A program made the translations under genes and the position numbers. A stretch of DNA of 46,782 bases from PALSA-612 sp035652235 (GTDB lineage Bacteria > Actinomycetota > Thermoleophilia > Gaiellales > Gaiellaceae), in NCBI GenBank assembly GCA_035652235.1, contig DASREE010000020.1, forward strand, positions 1 to 46,782. The letters are read 5' to 3'. Shown here one piece after another: positions 21,515 to 29,352 of the stretch. The notes beneath the pieces were generated by a model. The model did not search any database. It was not told the DNA's origin and saw nothing but the letters and a program-made list of their open reading frames with translations. The first letter of the stretch is position 1; the number at the start of each line of letters is the position of its first letter.

Positions 21515-22543
21515 TCAGGGGACGAGCAGGACCTTGCCGAACTGCTCACGCGCCTCGAGGATGCGGTGCGCCTCGGCGGCAGCCTCGAGCGGGAGCGTGG
21601 CGTGGATCACCGGCGTGAGCCGCCCGTCGGCGACGAGGTCGATGCAGTGCCGGATCTCCTCGGCGGTCGCCCGCACCGAGCCCACGAGCGACCACTGGTG
21701 GCGGAAGAGGAGGATGACGTCGACCGGCACGACCTCGCCGGCGTGCGCCCCCACCGTGACGACCGAGCCGTTCTTCGCGAGCGCCCCCAGCGACGCGGCG
21801 AGGACGTCGCCGCCCACCGACTCCATCACGACGTCGACGCCGCGCCCGTCCGTGAGCTCGCGGGCGCGGGCGGCCAGGTCGTCCACGCGGTAGTTGACCG
21901 TCTCCTCGGCGCCGAGGGCGCGCGCCCGCGCGAGCTTCTCGTCGGAGCCGGCCGAGGCGATGACACGGGCGCCGAGCAGCTTCGCCACCTGGATGCCCGC
22001 GGTACCGACGCCGCTGCCGGCGGCGTTGACGAGCACCCAGGCGCCCTCGTCGACGCGCACCCGGGTGGCGAGGGCGTGCCAGACCGTGGCGAAGGTGGTC
22101 TGGATCGCGGCCGCCTGCTCGAAGGTAAGCGACGGGGCGAGCGGGACGAGCGCCCACGCCGGCACGACCGCGTACTCGGCGTATCCACCGGGCGAGTGGA
22201 CGCCGAGCATCGTGATCTGCTCGCAGTGCATGTGCTGCCCTACCCGGCACCACTCGCACTCGCGGCAGTGGATCTGGTACAGCGGGGCGACACGCTCGCC
22301 CACGGCGACATCCTCCACGTCCGGGCCGAGCTCGGCGACCTCGCCGGCGATCTCGAAGCCGAGCGTGTGCGGGAGCGACAGAGGCAGTCGCGAGATGCCC
22401 TCGCGCATGTCGATGTCCACGTGGTTGACGGCGCACGCGCGCACGCGGACGAGCGCCTCGCCCGGCCCGGGCTCGGGCGTCGGCACCTCCTCGACCCGGA
22501 GCACGTTCCGGCCGCCGTAGGAGTGGAAGCGTACGGCTCTCAC
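21515..22543 (-). CDS. Zinc-type alcohol dehydrogenase / quinone oxidoreductase (MDR family)
   Basis: A 342-residue medium-chain dehydrogenase. The GroES-like domain contains the structural-zinc cysteines in CRECEWCRVGQHMHCE and the GHE-equivalent LGFEIAGEV, with Phe-Glu where classical zinc enzymes have His-Glu. CAVNHVDIDMREG marks the catalytic loop with Asn in place of the usual catalytic Cys, so the catalytic zinc may be absent. The nucleotide domain has NAAGSGVGTAGIQVAKLLGA. The likely activity is NAD(P)-dependent reduction of an enoyl, quinone or carbonyl group. The GTG start overlaps the isochorismatase-type stop by 4 bases. Confidence 0.85.
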   Translation of the reverse strand: MRAVRFHSYGGRNVLRVEEVPTPEPGPGEALVRVRACAVNHVDIDMREGISRLPLSLPHTLGFEIAGEVAELGPDVEDVAVGERVAPLYQIHCRECEWCRVGQHMHCEQITMLGVHSPGGYAEYAVVPAWALVPLAPSLTFEQAAAIQTTFATVWHALATRVRVDEGAWVLVNAAGSGVGTAGIQVAKLLGARVIASAGSDEKLARARALGAEETVNYRVDDLAARARELTDGRGVDVVMESVGGDVLAASLGALAKNGSVVTVGAHAGEVVPVDVILLFRHQWSLVGSVRATAEEIRHCIDLVADGRLTPVIHATLPLEAAAEAHRILEAREQFGKVLLVP

Positions 22544-23217
22544 GCAGCCGCCGGATCGCCGGTCGTCCGGCGCGGCCCGAGCGGCGCCGGGAGGCGCTCG
22601 AGGTAGTCGACCACCTCGGACAGGGGGAGGACGTCGCCGTACTTGGCGTCGATGTCGAAGAGGCTCGCCTCGTGCGGCCCCTGCCAGCGGTCCGAAACGG
22701 CTTCCTCGGGGACTGCAACACGGAAGCCGTACGAGATCGCGTCGACGGCGGTCGCTCGGATGCAGCCTGACGTGGAGCAGCCGGTGATGATCACCGTGTC
22801 GATCCGGTCGGCGATCAGGAGCGAGACGAGATGGGTGTGGAAGAAGGCGGACGGATACTTCTTGACGAGGACGAGCTCGCCGTCGACGGGCGCAATGCGC
22901 GGATCGATCTCGGTGGCCGCCGGGGCGTCGACGAGGAGCTCGCGCAGCGCGGGGATCTTCTCGACGAACCTGCCGCCGTCGCGCCCGTCCGGGCGGTAGG
23001 CGACGGTCGTGAAGCAGACGGGGACGCCCTGGGTCCGGGCCGGCACGAGCAGTCGTGCGATCGCCTCGACCGCGCCGGTCTGGTCGGCTCCTACCTGAAA
23101 GGAAGGGTCGCAGAACGCGCGGGCCATGTCGATGACGAGCAGCGCGGGCCGCTCGCCGAAGCCGATCCTGGTCCCGAACCCCCGCTCGCGGTAGAAGGGT
23201 TGCGGCCCCGCGCCCAG
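22540..23217 (-). CDS. Isochorismatase-family cysteine hydrolase, probable CTG start
   Basis: A 225-residue alpha/beta hydrolase of the isochorismatase/nicotinamidase superfamily. The catalytic Asp is in ALLVIDMARAFC (Asp30), Lys in LVKKYPSAFF (about 119-120), and Cys in ITGCSTSGCIRAT (about 152). The cis-peptide-like ITGC turn fits amidohydrolases such as N-carbamoylsarcosine amidase or maleamate amidohydrolase. The first ATG (Met31) would cut off the catalytic Asp and first strand. The frame is open upstream only to a TGA that precedes a single near-cognate codon, CTG at 23217-23215, with AGGAAGGAG nine nt upstream. I therefore propose initiation at CTG. The CoA-transferase stop lies 1 nt before it. 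Confidence 0.8.
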   Translation of the reverse strand: MGAGPQPFYRERGFGTRIGFGERPALLVIDMARAFCDPSFQVGADQTGAVEAIARLLVPARTQGVPVCFTTVAYRPDGRDGGRFVEKIPALRELLVDAPAATEIDPRIAPVDGELVLVKKYPSAFFHTHLVSLLIADRIDTVIITGCSTSGCIRATAVDAISYGFRVAVPEEAVSDRWQGPHEASLFDIDAKYGDVLPLSEVVDYLERLPAPLGPRRTTGDPAAA

Positions 23218-23218
23218 G

Positions 23219-24448
23219 CTAGATCACTCCTTCCTGCCTGAGCTCGTCGAGCTCCTCCTGCGAGAGACCGAGCTCGCCACAGTAGACCTCGTCGTTGTGC
23301 TCGCCGATCTCGGGCCCCGGGTGGCGAATCTTGCCGGGCGTGTCCGAGAGGCGCGGGATGACGTTCTGCATCAGCACCGACCCGAGCTTGGGATGTGGGA
23401 CGCGGACGATCGTCTCCCGGGCGAGGTACTGCGGGTCCTCGACGATGTCGGCGATCGAGTAGATGGGGGCGATCGCCGCCTCGCCCTCCGCGAACGCCTC
23501 CATCACCTCCTCCGTCGTCCGCTGGCCGATCCACTCCTGGATGATCTCGTCGAGCTCGTCGATGTGCTCGATCCGGCCCATGTGGTCGGCGAACCACGGC
23601 TCCTCGATCAGGTCCGGACGACCGACGATGCGCATCACGCGCTCGGCGATCGACTGCGCGCTGGCCGAGAGCCCGAGCCACTTGCCGTCCTTCGTGAGGT
23701 AGGCGTTGCGCGGGGCGGTGAAGGGAGCGCGGTTGCCGGTTCGGCCCTGCACGATGCCGAGCTGGTCGTAGAGGAGGGCCTGCGGGCCGAGCACCCAGAA
23801 GAGAGGCTCATAGATCGAGAGGTCGATGATCTGGCCCCGGCCCTGGCCGCCGTGCTCGCGCCACCAAAGCGCGATCATCACGGCCGAGCAGCCCGTGAGC
23901 GCGGCGATGCCGTCCCCGAGCGCGAGCGGGGGCAGTGCCGGCGGTTTGTCCGGCCAGCCGTTGATGTGCGCGAAGCCGGAGATCGACTCGGCGAGCGTCC
24001 CGAACCCCGGCAGGTGGCTGTAGGGACCGGTCTGGCCGAAGCCGGTCGTGCGCACGATCACCAGCTTCGGGTTGATCTCGTGCAGGACGTCCGGCCCGAG
24101 GTTCCAGCGCTCGAGCGTTCCCGGCCGGAAGTTCTCGATCAGCACGTCCGCATCCGCGACCAGGCGCTTCATGAGCTCCTGCCCGCGCGGGTTCGAGAGC
24201 GTCAGCGTCACGCAGCGCTTGTTGCGGCCGACGAGCGCCCACCAGAGCGAGACGCCGTCCTTCTGCCAGCCCATCGAGCGCAGACCGTCCCCGCGCGGAT
24301 GCTCGACCTTGACCACGTCGGCGCCATAGTCGCCGAGCAGGGACGCGATCACCGGTCCGGCGAAGAGCGTGGCGCAGTCGATCACGCGCAGGCCCTCGAG
24401 GGGGGCCGGCGTCGCGCTCCTGCCGCCGGCTGTCGTGTCGTCGCTCAC
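23219..24448 (-). CDS. CaiB/BaiF-type (class III) CoA-transferase
   Basis: A 409-residue enzyme moving CoA between carboxylic acids. Family marks: LRVIDCATLFAGPVIASLLG and DYGADVVKVEHPRGD at the N-terminus, then WWALVGRNKRCVTLTL, ADVLIENFRPGTLERWNLG, and a PPLALGDGIAALTGCSAV segment that I take to hold the catalytic Asp. The C-terminal small domain includes GRIEHIDELDEIIQEWI. The CoA donor may be succinyl-CoA or an acyl-CoA product of the pathway. The GTG start overlaps the stop of the CitE-like gene by 4 bases, pointing to activation of an acid that the lyase later cleaves. Confidence 0.92.
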   Translation of the reverse strand: MSDDTTAGGRSATPAPLEGLRVIDCATLFAGPVIASLLGDYGADVVKVEHPRGDGLRSMGWQKDGVSLWWALVGRNKRCVTLTLSNPRGQELMKRLVADADVLIENFRPGTLERWNLGPDVLHEINPKLVIVRTTGFGQTGPYSHLPGFGTLAESISGFAHINGWPDKPPALPPLALGDGIAALTGCSAVMIALWWREHGGQGRGQIIDLSIYEPLFWVLGPQALLYDQLGIVQGRTGNRAPFTAPRNAYLTKDGKWLGLSASAQSIAERVMRIVGRPDLIEEPWFADHMGRIEHIDELDEIIQEWIGQRTTEEVMEAFAEGEAAIAPIYSIADIVEDPQYLARETIVRVPHPKLGSVLMQNVIPRLSDTPGKIRHPGPEIGEHNDEVYCGELGLSQEELDELRQEGVI

Positions 24449-25362
24449 CTCGCCGACCGAGCCGTGTGCGCCTCGTGCAGCCGCAGCCGATGCCGGGCGC
24501 GGAAGTACAGAGGGTAATCGACGAACCGCCCCTCCACCTGGATGGACGCGAGCCCCGACGTCTCGGCCTCCTCGAACGCCTCCACCACCCGCCGCGCGTG
24601 CTCGACCTCCTCGGGCGAGAGCTCCGAGTAGGCCCGCTGCACGGGGTCGACCTGGGCGGGGTAGACGACGACACGGCCCTGGAAGCCGAGGCGCCGGGAG
24701 AGCAGAGTGTTCTCGTACAGGCCCTCGAGATCGTGGATGTCCGGGTAGGGGCCATCGAGCGGAGCGGGCAGGCCTGCTGCACGGGCCGCGACGACGACGC
24801 GCGAGCGTGCGTAGAGGAGCTCCGTCGCCTCGCGCGTCAGGTCGACACCGATGTCGACGGAGAAGTCGCCGAGGCCGAACACGAGAGTCACGACGCGGGG
24901 GGGCACGGCGAAGGCGATCTCCTCACAGCGGACGATCCCGAGCGCCGTCTCCACCAGAGGCAGCATGCGGATCGTCCCTTCCGGGATGCCTCGCTCGCGC
25001 TCGAGCTGCGTGACGAGCTCGTCCAGCGCGGTCAGCGTGTCGGGCGTCTCCACCTTCGGCACCATGAGGCAGTCGAGATCTGGGCAGACGACCGCCTCGA
25101 CGTCGCTCTCGGCGAGCCCAGTGTGGACGCCGTTGATCCTGACGATCACGACGGTGTCGTCGTACGTGGGCAGCGCGGCTCGCGTCGACGCCCGCGCGGC
25201 GATCTTCTCTGCGTTTGCGACGGCGTCCTCGAGGTCGAGCACGATCGCGTCCGAGCCGAACTGACCGACCTTCTCGAGCCGGCGGGCGTGGTTTCCGGGT
25301 GCAAACAGGAGCGAACGGAGGGTCTGGTTCTCCCAGTCGATTGCCGGACGCCGCCTGTTCAC
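24445..25362 (-). CDS. HpcH/HpaI-CitE family CoA ester lyase
   Basis: A 305-residue TIM-barrel lyase. It begins LRSLLFAPGNHARRLEKVGQ and shows the metal- and CoA-binding CitE pattern DAIVLDLEDAVANAEK, VIVRING, DCLMVPKVETPD, MLPLVETALGIV, LVFGLGDFSVDIG and GRVVVYPAQVDPVQRA. Relatives (citrate lyase beta chain, malyl-CoA / citramalyl-CoA lyase) cleave beta-hydroxyacyl-CoA to acetyl-CoA or glyoxylate-type products. It is the first gene of the minus operon, starting at GTG 25362, exactly 17 nt after the TAGAAT of the shared promoter word, the same spacing as the ABC ATPase gene. Confidence 0.9.
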   Translation of the reverse strand: MNRRRPAIDWENQTLRSLLFAPGNHARRLEKVGQFGSDAIVLDLEDAVANAEKIAARASTRAALPTYDDTVVIVRINGVHTGLAESDVEAVVCPDLDCLMVPKVETPDTLTALDELVTQLERERGIPEGTIRMLPLVETALGIVRCEEIAFAVPPRVVTLVFGLGDFSVDIGVDLTREATELLYARSRVVVAARAAGLPAPLDGPYPDIHDLEGLYENTLLSRRLGFQGRVVVYPAQVDPVQRAYSELSPEEVEHARRVVEAFEEAETSGLASIQVEGRFVDYPLYFRARHRLRLHEAHTARSAR

Positions 25363-25371
25363 GTCGCAAAC

Positions 25372-25389
25372 GAGTCTATATTCTATTTC
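25372..25389. promoter_or_regulatory. Shared 18-bp promoter/operator word, copy 2
   Basis: The same GAGTCTATATTCTATTTC word as at 17355 lies in the 29-nt gap between the CitE-like and GntR genes. A third TCTAT (25388-25392) follows. TATATT (plus) and TAGAAT (minus) act as overlapping -10 candidates for both directions. Confidence 0.65.
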
Positions 25390-25391
25390 TA

Positions 25392-26069
25392 TTGACCGCA
25401 GTACCTACACCCTTCGCTGCCCCGCGTCATCTCACGAAGACCGAGCTGGCGCTGGAGTTCCTGCGGGAGCGGATTCGCTCCGGCGAGCTTGCCCCGGGTC
25501 AGCGGCTCGCGCTGGAGGAGCTGACCCAGCTGCTCGGTATGAGCGCCACCCCGATCCGCGAGGCGTTGCGGCTGCTCCAGGCCGACCGGCTCGTCGACTA
25601 CCGGCCGCACCACGGGGTCGTCGTCACCGAGTCTCCTCCCGAGGCGACCGTGGAGATCTACCGGATTCGGAGCGTGCTCGAGCCGCTCGCCGCCGAGCTT
25701 GCCGTCGAAAGCCTGGCGGATGCGCGCCTGGAGGAGCTCGAGCGTCTTCACAGCCTGCTCAAGGCGGCGGTGGCCTCCGGCCGCGGCAAGCAGATCGCCG
25801 AACTGAACGCGTCCTGGCACTGGACGCTGTACGAGTCGGCACAGTCCACCTACCTGAACGACTTCATCAGACGCCTCTGGGAGGGATTCCCGTGGCGAAC
25901 CATGTGGGCGCTGCCCGGCCGCGCCAAGCAGTCGCTGCGAGAGCACGAGGCGATGATGGCGGCGATCCGGGAGCGGGACGGCACCGGTGCCGCGGCGCGC
26001 ATGCGCGAGCACATCGAGAGCGGCGCGGAGACGCTGGTCGACCGCGTGGATTACCCGTCGCCCGCGTGA
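25392..26069 (+). CDS. GntR-family transcriptional regulator (FadR-like, FCD effector domain)
   Basis: A 225-residue repressor-type protein. The N-terminal winged helix has LALEFLRERIRSGELAPGQR, LEELTQLLGMSATPIREALR and VDYRPHHGVVV. The C-terminal FCD domain carries the metal-ligand-like pattern IYRIRSVLEPLAAELAVE, NASWHWTLYESAQSTYL and LREHEAMMAAI with REHIESG (Asp/His set). Effectors are usually acids or CoA-derived metabolites. The most upstream usable start is TTG 25392, 9 nt after TATATT, so the transcript may have almost no leader. It overlaps the shared operator, implying autoregulation plus control of both divergent operons and the transporter genes. Confidence 0.9.
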   Translation: MTAVPTPFAAPRHLTKTELALEFLRERIRSGELAPGQRLALEELTQLLGMSATPIREALRLLQADRLVDYRPHHGVVVTESPPEATVEIYRIRSVLEPLAAELAVESLADARLEELERLHSLLKAAVASGRGKQIAELNASWHWTLYESAQSTYLNDFIRRLWEGFPWRTMWALPGRAKQSLREHEAMMAAIRERDGTGAAARMREHIESGAETLVDRVDYPSPA

Positions 26070-27466
26070 TCGTTCCGTCCCCGGTCGGACTGCGGGAGCA
26101 GATCGCCGCCGGCGCGGTCGGCTCGAGCGACGTGACGGAGAGCTACCTCGACATGATCCGGTGCCTCGACTCGGAGGTCGGGGCGTTCGTCACCGTCGAC
26201 GCGGAGGGAGCGCTCGAGCAAGCGCGCGCCGCCGACACCGCCCTCGCCGGCGGCCAGACGCTCGGTCCCCTGCACGGGCTTCCGATCGCGCTCAAGGACA
26301 ACATCGACACGGCCGGGCTTCGGACGACGGTCGGGTCGGCGTTCTTCGCCGAGCGTGTCCCGGAGGCGGACGCGGAGGTGACGCGCCGGCTGCGTCAGGC
26401 AGGTGCGGTGGTGCTCGGGAAGGTGACCCTGCACGAGTTCGCCTACGGCGCCACCAACGACAACCCCCACTTCGGCTCCTGCCGCAATCCCTGGGACCTC
26501 GGGCGTGTGCCCGGGGGGTCGAGCGGCGGCTCGGGTGCCGCGGTCGCGGCGGGACTGTGCGCGGCGGCGCTCGGCACCGACACGGGCGGGTCGGTCCGCA
26601 TTCCCGCGGCGCTCAACGGGGTGAGCGGCCTCCGCCCATCGCACGGCCGCGTGTCCATCCGCGGCGTCTTCCCCATCACCTGGACGTTCGACACGGTCGG
26701 GCCGATCGCGCACGCCGTCTCGGACCTGGCGGCGCTCCTGGAGGCGCTCGCCGGCTACGACTCGCTCGATCCGCACTGCGCCGACGCGCCCACGGACGCG
26801 TACGGCGAGGCGCTGGAGAGGGGCGTCGACGGGCTCAGGATCGGCGTACCCCGGAACTTCTTCTTCGAGCAAGTCGACGCGGACATCGTCCGGCTCGTGC
26901 GCGCCGCCGCCGACGTGCTCGCAGCGGCGGGTGCGACGCTCGAGGAGATCGAGCTGCCCGAGGCCGGCGCGGCCGTCGACATCGCGACGACCATCATCCG
27001 CGCCGAGGCGTTCGCCATCCACCGCCGACGACTAGCCGAGGCGCCGGACCGCTTCGGCGAGGACGTGCGCAGGCGGCTTCTGCTCGGCGAGCAGGTCACC
27101 GGCGCCGACTACGGCGAGCAGCGGGAGCGCGCCCGCGTCTGGCGGCGCACGGTCGAGCGGGCCTTCGAGCAGGTCGACCTGATCCTCTCGCCGACGACCG
27201 GGACGACCGCGCCGGCGGCGGGGTCGGAGATGATCGAGACGACCCAACGGCTCGTCCGGCTGACGTACGGCTGGAGCCTCGCCGGGCTGCCCGCGCTCAG
27301 TATCCCCTGTGGCTTCTCCGACACCGGCCTGCCGGTCGGGCTGCAGCTCGCCGCTGGGCGCTTCCGTGAGGCCACCCTGCTGCAGGCTGGCGCCGCCTAC
27401 CAGCGCGAGACTGACTGGCATCTGCGGCAACCTGTGCTTCCGAACCCGAAAGGAGTGACGAGGTGA
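26066..27466 (+). CDS. Amidase (amidase-signature family)
   Basis: A 466-residue Ser-cisSer-Lys hydrolase. The triad is visible: Lys77 in PIALKDNIDTAG, cis-Ser152 in GGSSGGSGAAV and nucleophile Ser176 in GTDTGGSVRIPAALNG. The C-terminal SPTTGTTAPAAG and TYGWSLAGLPALSIPCGF are also typical. It hydrolyses a carboxamide to acid and ammonia; GatA identity is unlikely because gatB/gatC are absent and the context is catabolic. The GTG start overlaps the GntR stop (GTGA), and its own stop overlaps the next GTG in the same way. Confidence 0.9.
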   Translation: MIVPSPVGLREQIAAGAVGSSDVTESYLDMIRCLDSEVGAFVTVDAEGALEQARAADTALAGGQTLGPLHGLPIALKDNIDTAGLRTTVGSAFFAERVPEADAEVTRRLRQAGAVVLGKVTLHEFAYGATNDNPHFGSCRNPWDLGRVPGGSSGGSGAAVAAGLCAAALGTDTGGSVRIPAALNGVSGLRPSHGRVSIRGVFPITWTFDTVGPIAHAVSDLAALLEALAGYDSLDPHCADAPTDAYGEALERGVDGLRIGVPRNFFFEQVDADIVRLVRAAADVLAAAGATLEEIELPEAGAAVDIATTIIRAEAFAIHRRRLAEAPDRFGEDVRRRLLLGEQVTGADYGEQRERARVWRRTVERAFEQVDLILSPTTGTTAPAAGSEMIETTQRLVRLTYGWSLAGLPALSIPCGFSDTGLPVGLQLAAGRFREATLLQAGAAYQRETDWHLRQPVLPNPKGVTR

Positions 27467-28395
27467 GACTTGTCGACCAAGACATCCCCGGCCCGAAGCG
27501 AGAGTACGTCGGCTACGGACGCCGACCGCCGAAGGTGTTCTGGCCGGAGGACGCCAAGGCGGTCGTCAGCCTCTGCGTCAACCAGGAGGAGGGATCGGAG
27601 TACTCGAAGGCCGCCGGGGACGGGCGCAACGAGGGCCTCGCCGAGATCCCGTACGTCATGGACCCCGAGTACCGGGACCTCTGCGCCGAGTCGATCTACG
27701 AGTACGGTAGCCGGGCGGGCGTCTGGCGCCTCCTCCGCCTGTTCGACGAGTACGGCGTCAAGACGACCTTCTACTCGGCGGCGGTCGCCCTCGAGCGAAA
27801 CCCGGAGGTTGGGCAGTGGCTGCAGGAGTCGGGTCACGAGCCGTGCAGCCACGGGTGGCGCTGGGAGGAGCACTGGCTGCTCGACCGCGAGGAGGAGCGC
27901 CGGCACATCGAGTGGACGATCGAGTCCTTCCGGCAGACGACCGGGCAGCGTCCGCTCGGCTGGTACTGCCGCTACGGCCCCAGCGTGAACACGCGCGAGC
28001 TGCTCGTGGAGGAGGGGGGCTTCGTCTACGACTCCGACGCCTACAACGACGACCTCCCCTACTTCACCGAGGTGAAGGGCAAGCGCCACCTCGTCGTGCC
28101 GTACAGCATGGTCTACAACGACGGCCGCTACGTCCTCGCGCAGGGGTTCGGCGGGCCGTCGGACTTCTTCGACATCTGCCGGCGCGGCCTCGACGAGCTT
28201 CGCCGGGAGGGGCACGCGGGCTACCCGAAGATGATGTCGATCGGTCTTCACCCCCGCTGGGCGGGGCAGGCCGGCCGAACCTCCGCGCTGCGAGAGTTCA
28301 TCGAGTACGCGCTCGGCCTCGGCGACGTCTGGTTCGCGCGGCGGATCGACATCGCCAACTGGTGGCTCGAGCACCATGAAGAGTTCGAGCGGTAG
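27463..28395 (+). CDS. Polysaccharide-deacetylase-family hydrolase, PuuE-allantoinase-like
   Basis: A 310-residue NodB-fold protein. It opens with the PuuE-type arrangement EDAKAVVSLCVNQEEGSEYS, where a Gln-Glu-Glu replaces the canonical Asp-Asp metal motif. The helix LLRLFDEYGVKTTFYSAAVA, the loop GHEPCSHGWRWEEHWLLDRE, the substrate-side FVYDSDAYNDDLPYF and the C-terminal MSIGLHPRWAGQAGR follow. This branch includes cofactor-light allantoinases that open a cyclic ureide rather than deacetylate sugar. Its place between an amidase and dehydrogenases suggests hydrolysis of a cyclic amide or imide. Confidence 0.85.
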   Translation: MRLVDQDIPGPKREYVGYGRRPPKVFWPEDAKAVVSLCVNQEEGSEYSKAAGDGRNEGLAEIPYVMDPEYRDLCAESIYEYGSRAGVWRLLRLFDEYGVKTTFYSAAVALERNPEVGQWLQESGHEPCSHGWRWEEHWLLDREEERRHIEWTIESFRQTTGQRPLGWYCRYGPSVNTRELLVEEGGFVYDSDAYNDDLPYFTEVKGKRHLVVPYSMVYNDGRYVLAQGFGGPSDFFDICRRGLDELRREGHAGYPKMMSIGLHPRWAGQAGRTSALREFIEYALGLGDVWFARRIDIANWWLEHHEEFER

Positions 28396-29189
28396 CGGCG
28401 GCGGCGCCGGCGGGGACGGGTGGGGCCGCCTCGCCGGCAAGGTCTGTCTCGTCACCGGCGCGGGCTCCGGCATCGGTCGCCAGACGGCGCTGCGCTTTGC
28501 CGCCGAGGGTGCGCGCGTCGCCGTTGCCGACCTCCGCGAGGACGCGGCCAAGGCCGTCGCCGGGGAGATCGGCGCGGCGGCGGTCGCCGTGCCGGTCGAC
28601 CGTCACCTCCTCGGCGCAGGTGGCGCAGGCGGTCGAGTCTGCCTGCGCGGCGCTTGGCGGGCTCGACGTCGTCGTCAACAACGCCGGAGTCACGATCGTC
28701 GGAGCGGTGCATGAGCTGACGGAGGAGGAGTGGGAGCGGGAGCTCGCCACGAACCTGAAGAGCGTGTACCTCGTCTCGAAGGCCGCGTGGCCGCGGCTCC
28801 TCGAGCGGGGCGGAGGCGCGATCGTGAACACCGCGTCCGTCGCCGGCCTCTGGGCGATCCCCGCCGACGCCGCCTACTGCGCGTCGAAGGCCGGGGTGAT
28901 CATGCTCACGAAGTGCATGGCGCTGGACGGCGCGAAGGACGGGATCCGCGTCAACTGCGTCTGTCCCGGCTACACGCAGACGCCGATGATCGACGGCTAC
29001 TTCGACGACCAGCCGGATCCCGACGGGGCGCGGCGCTTCGCCGAGCGGCTCCACCCGCTCGGCCGCCTGGGGCGGCCGTCGGACATCGCCGACGCGATCC
29101 TCTACCTCGCCTCCGAGGAGGCCGCCTGGGTGACCGGGAGCGCGCTCGTGGTCGACGGGGGCCTCACAAGCGGCGTCTGGAGCGGCTGA
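28376..29189 (+). pseudogene. Short-chain dehydrogenase/reductase broken by one frameshift
   Basis: The gene begins at ATG 28376 (20-nt overlap with the deacetylase gene) with a normal SDR N-terminus: KVCLVTGAGSGIGRQTALRF. Around 28600 the frame changes: AVAVPVD continues as RHLLGAG in frame 1, whereas VTSSAQVAQAVESACAALGG continues in frame 2. Removing one C at 28600-28601 restores VPVDVTSSAQV. Downstream, VVVNNAGVT, NTASVAG, catalytic AYCASKAG (Tyr-x3-Lys) and the C-terminal ASEEAAWVTGSALVVDGG are all intact to the TGA at 29187-29189. The rest shows no decay, so it is either a very recent mutation or a sequencing error. If repaired, it is a 270-residue NAD(P)-dependent oxidoreductase. Confidence 0.85.
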
Positions 29190-29226
29190 GCGCGCCGCCG
29201 ACAGCCCGTCGGCGTAGCCGGAGCGC

Positions 29227-29340
29227 GAGACAGCCCAGCTCGCCGCGATCGCCTTCCACCCGCTCGGCCGGCTCGGGTCCGCCTCGGACGTCGCCGAGGC
29301 GTTCGTCTACCTCGCTCCCGCGTTCGCGCCTCGGTCGGCG
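29227..29340 (+). pseudogene. Fragment of an SDR C-terminus
   Basis: A plus-strand reading gives AIAFHPLGRLGSASDVAEAF then VYLAPAF, clearly like the C-terminal HPLGRLGRPSDIADAILYLA of the neighbouring SDR. It is cut off before the cofactor-side GSALVVDGG strand and has no usable start. It is probably the tail of a second, deleted SDR gene or a divergent duplicate of the one ending at 29189. Confidence 0.6.
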
Positions 29341-29352
29341 ACGCCTGTGCGC

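Noticed and set aside
22540..23127. Isochorismatase-type gene starting at the first ATG, 23127
   Set aside because: It would delete the first strand and the catalytic Asp; the CTG start keeps both.
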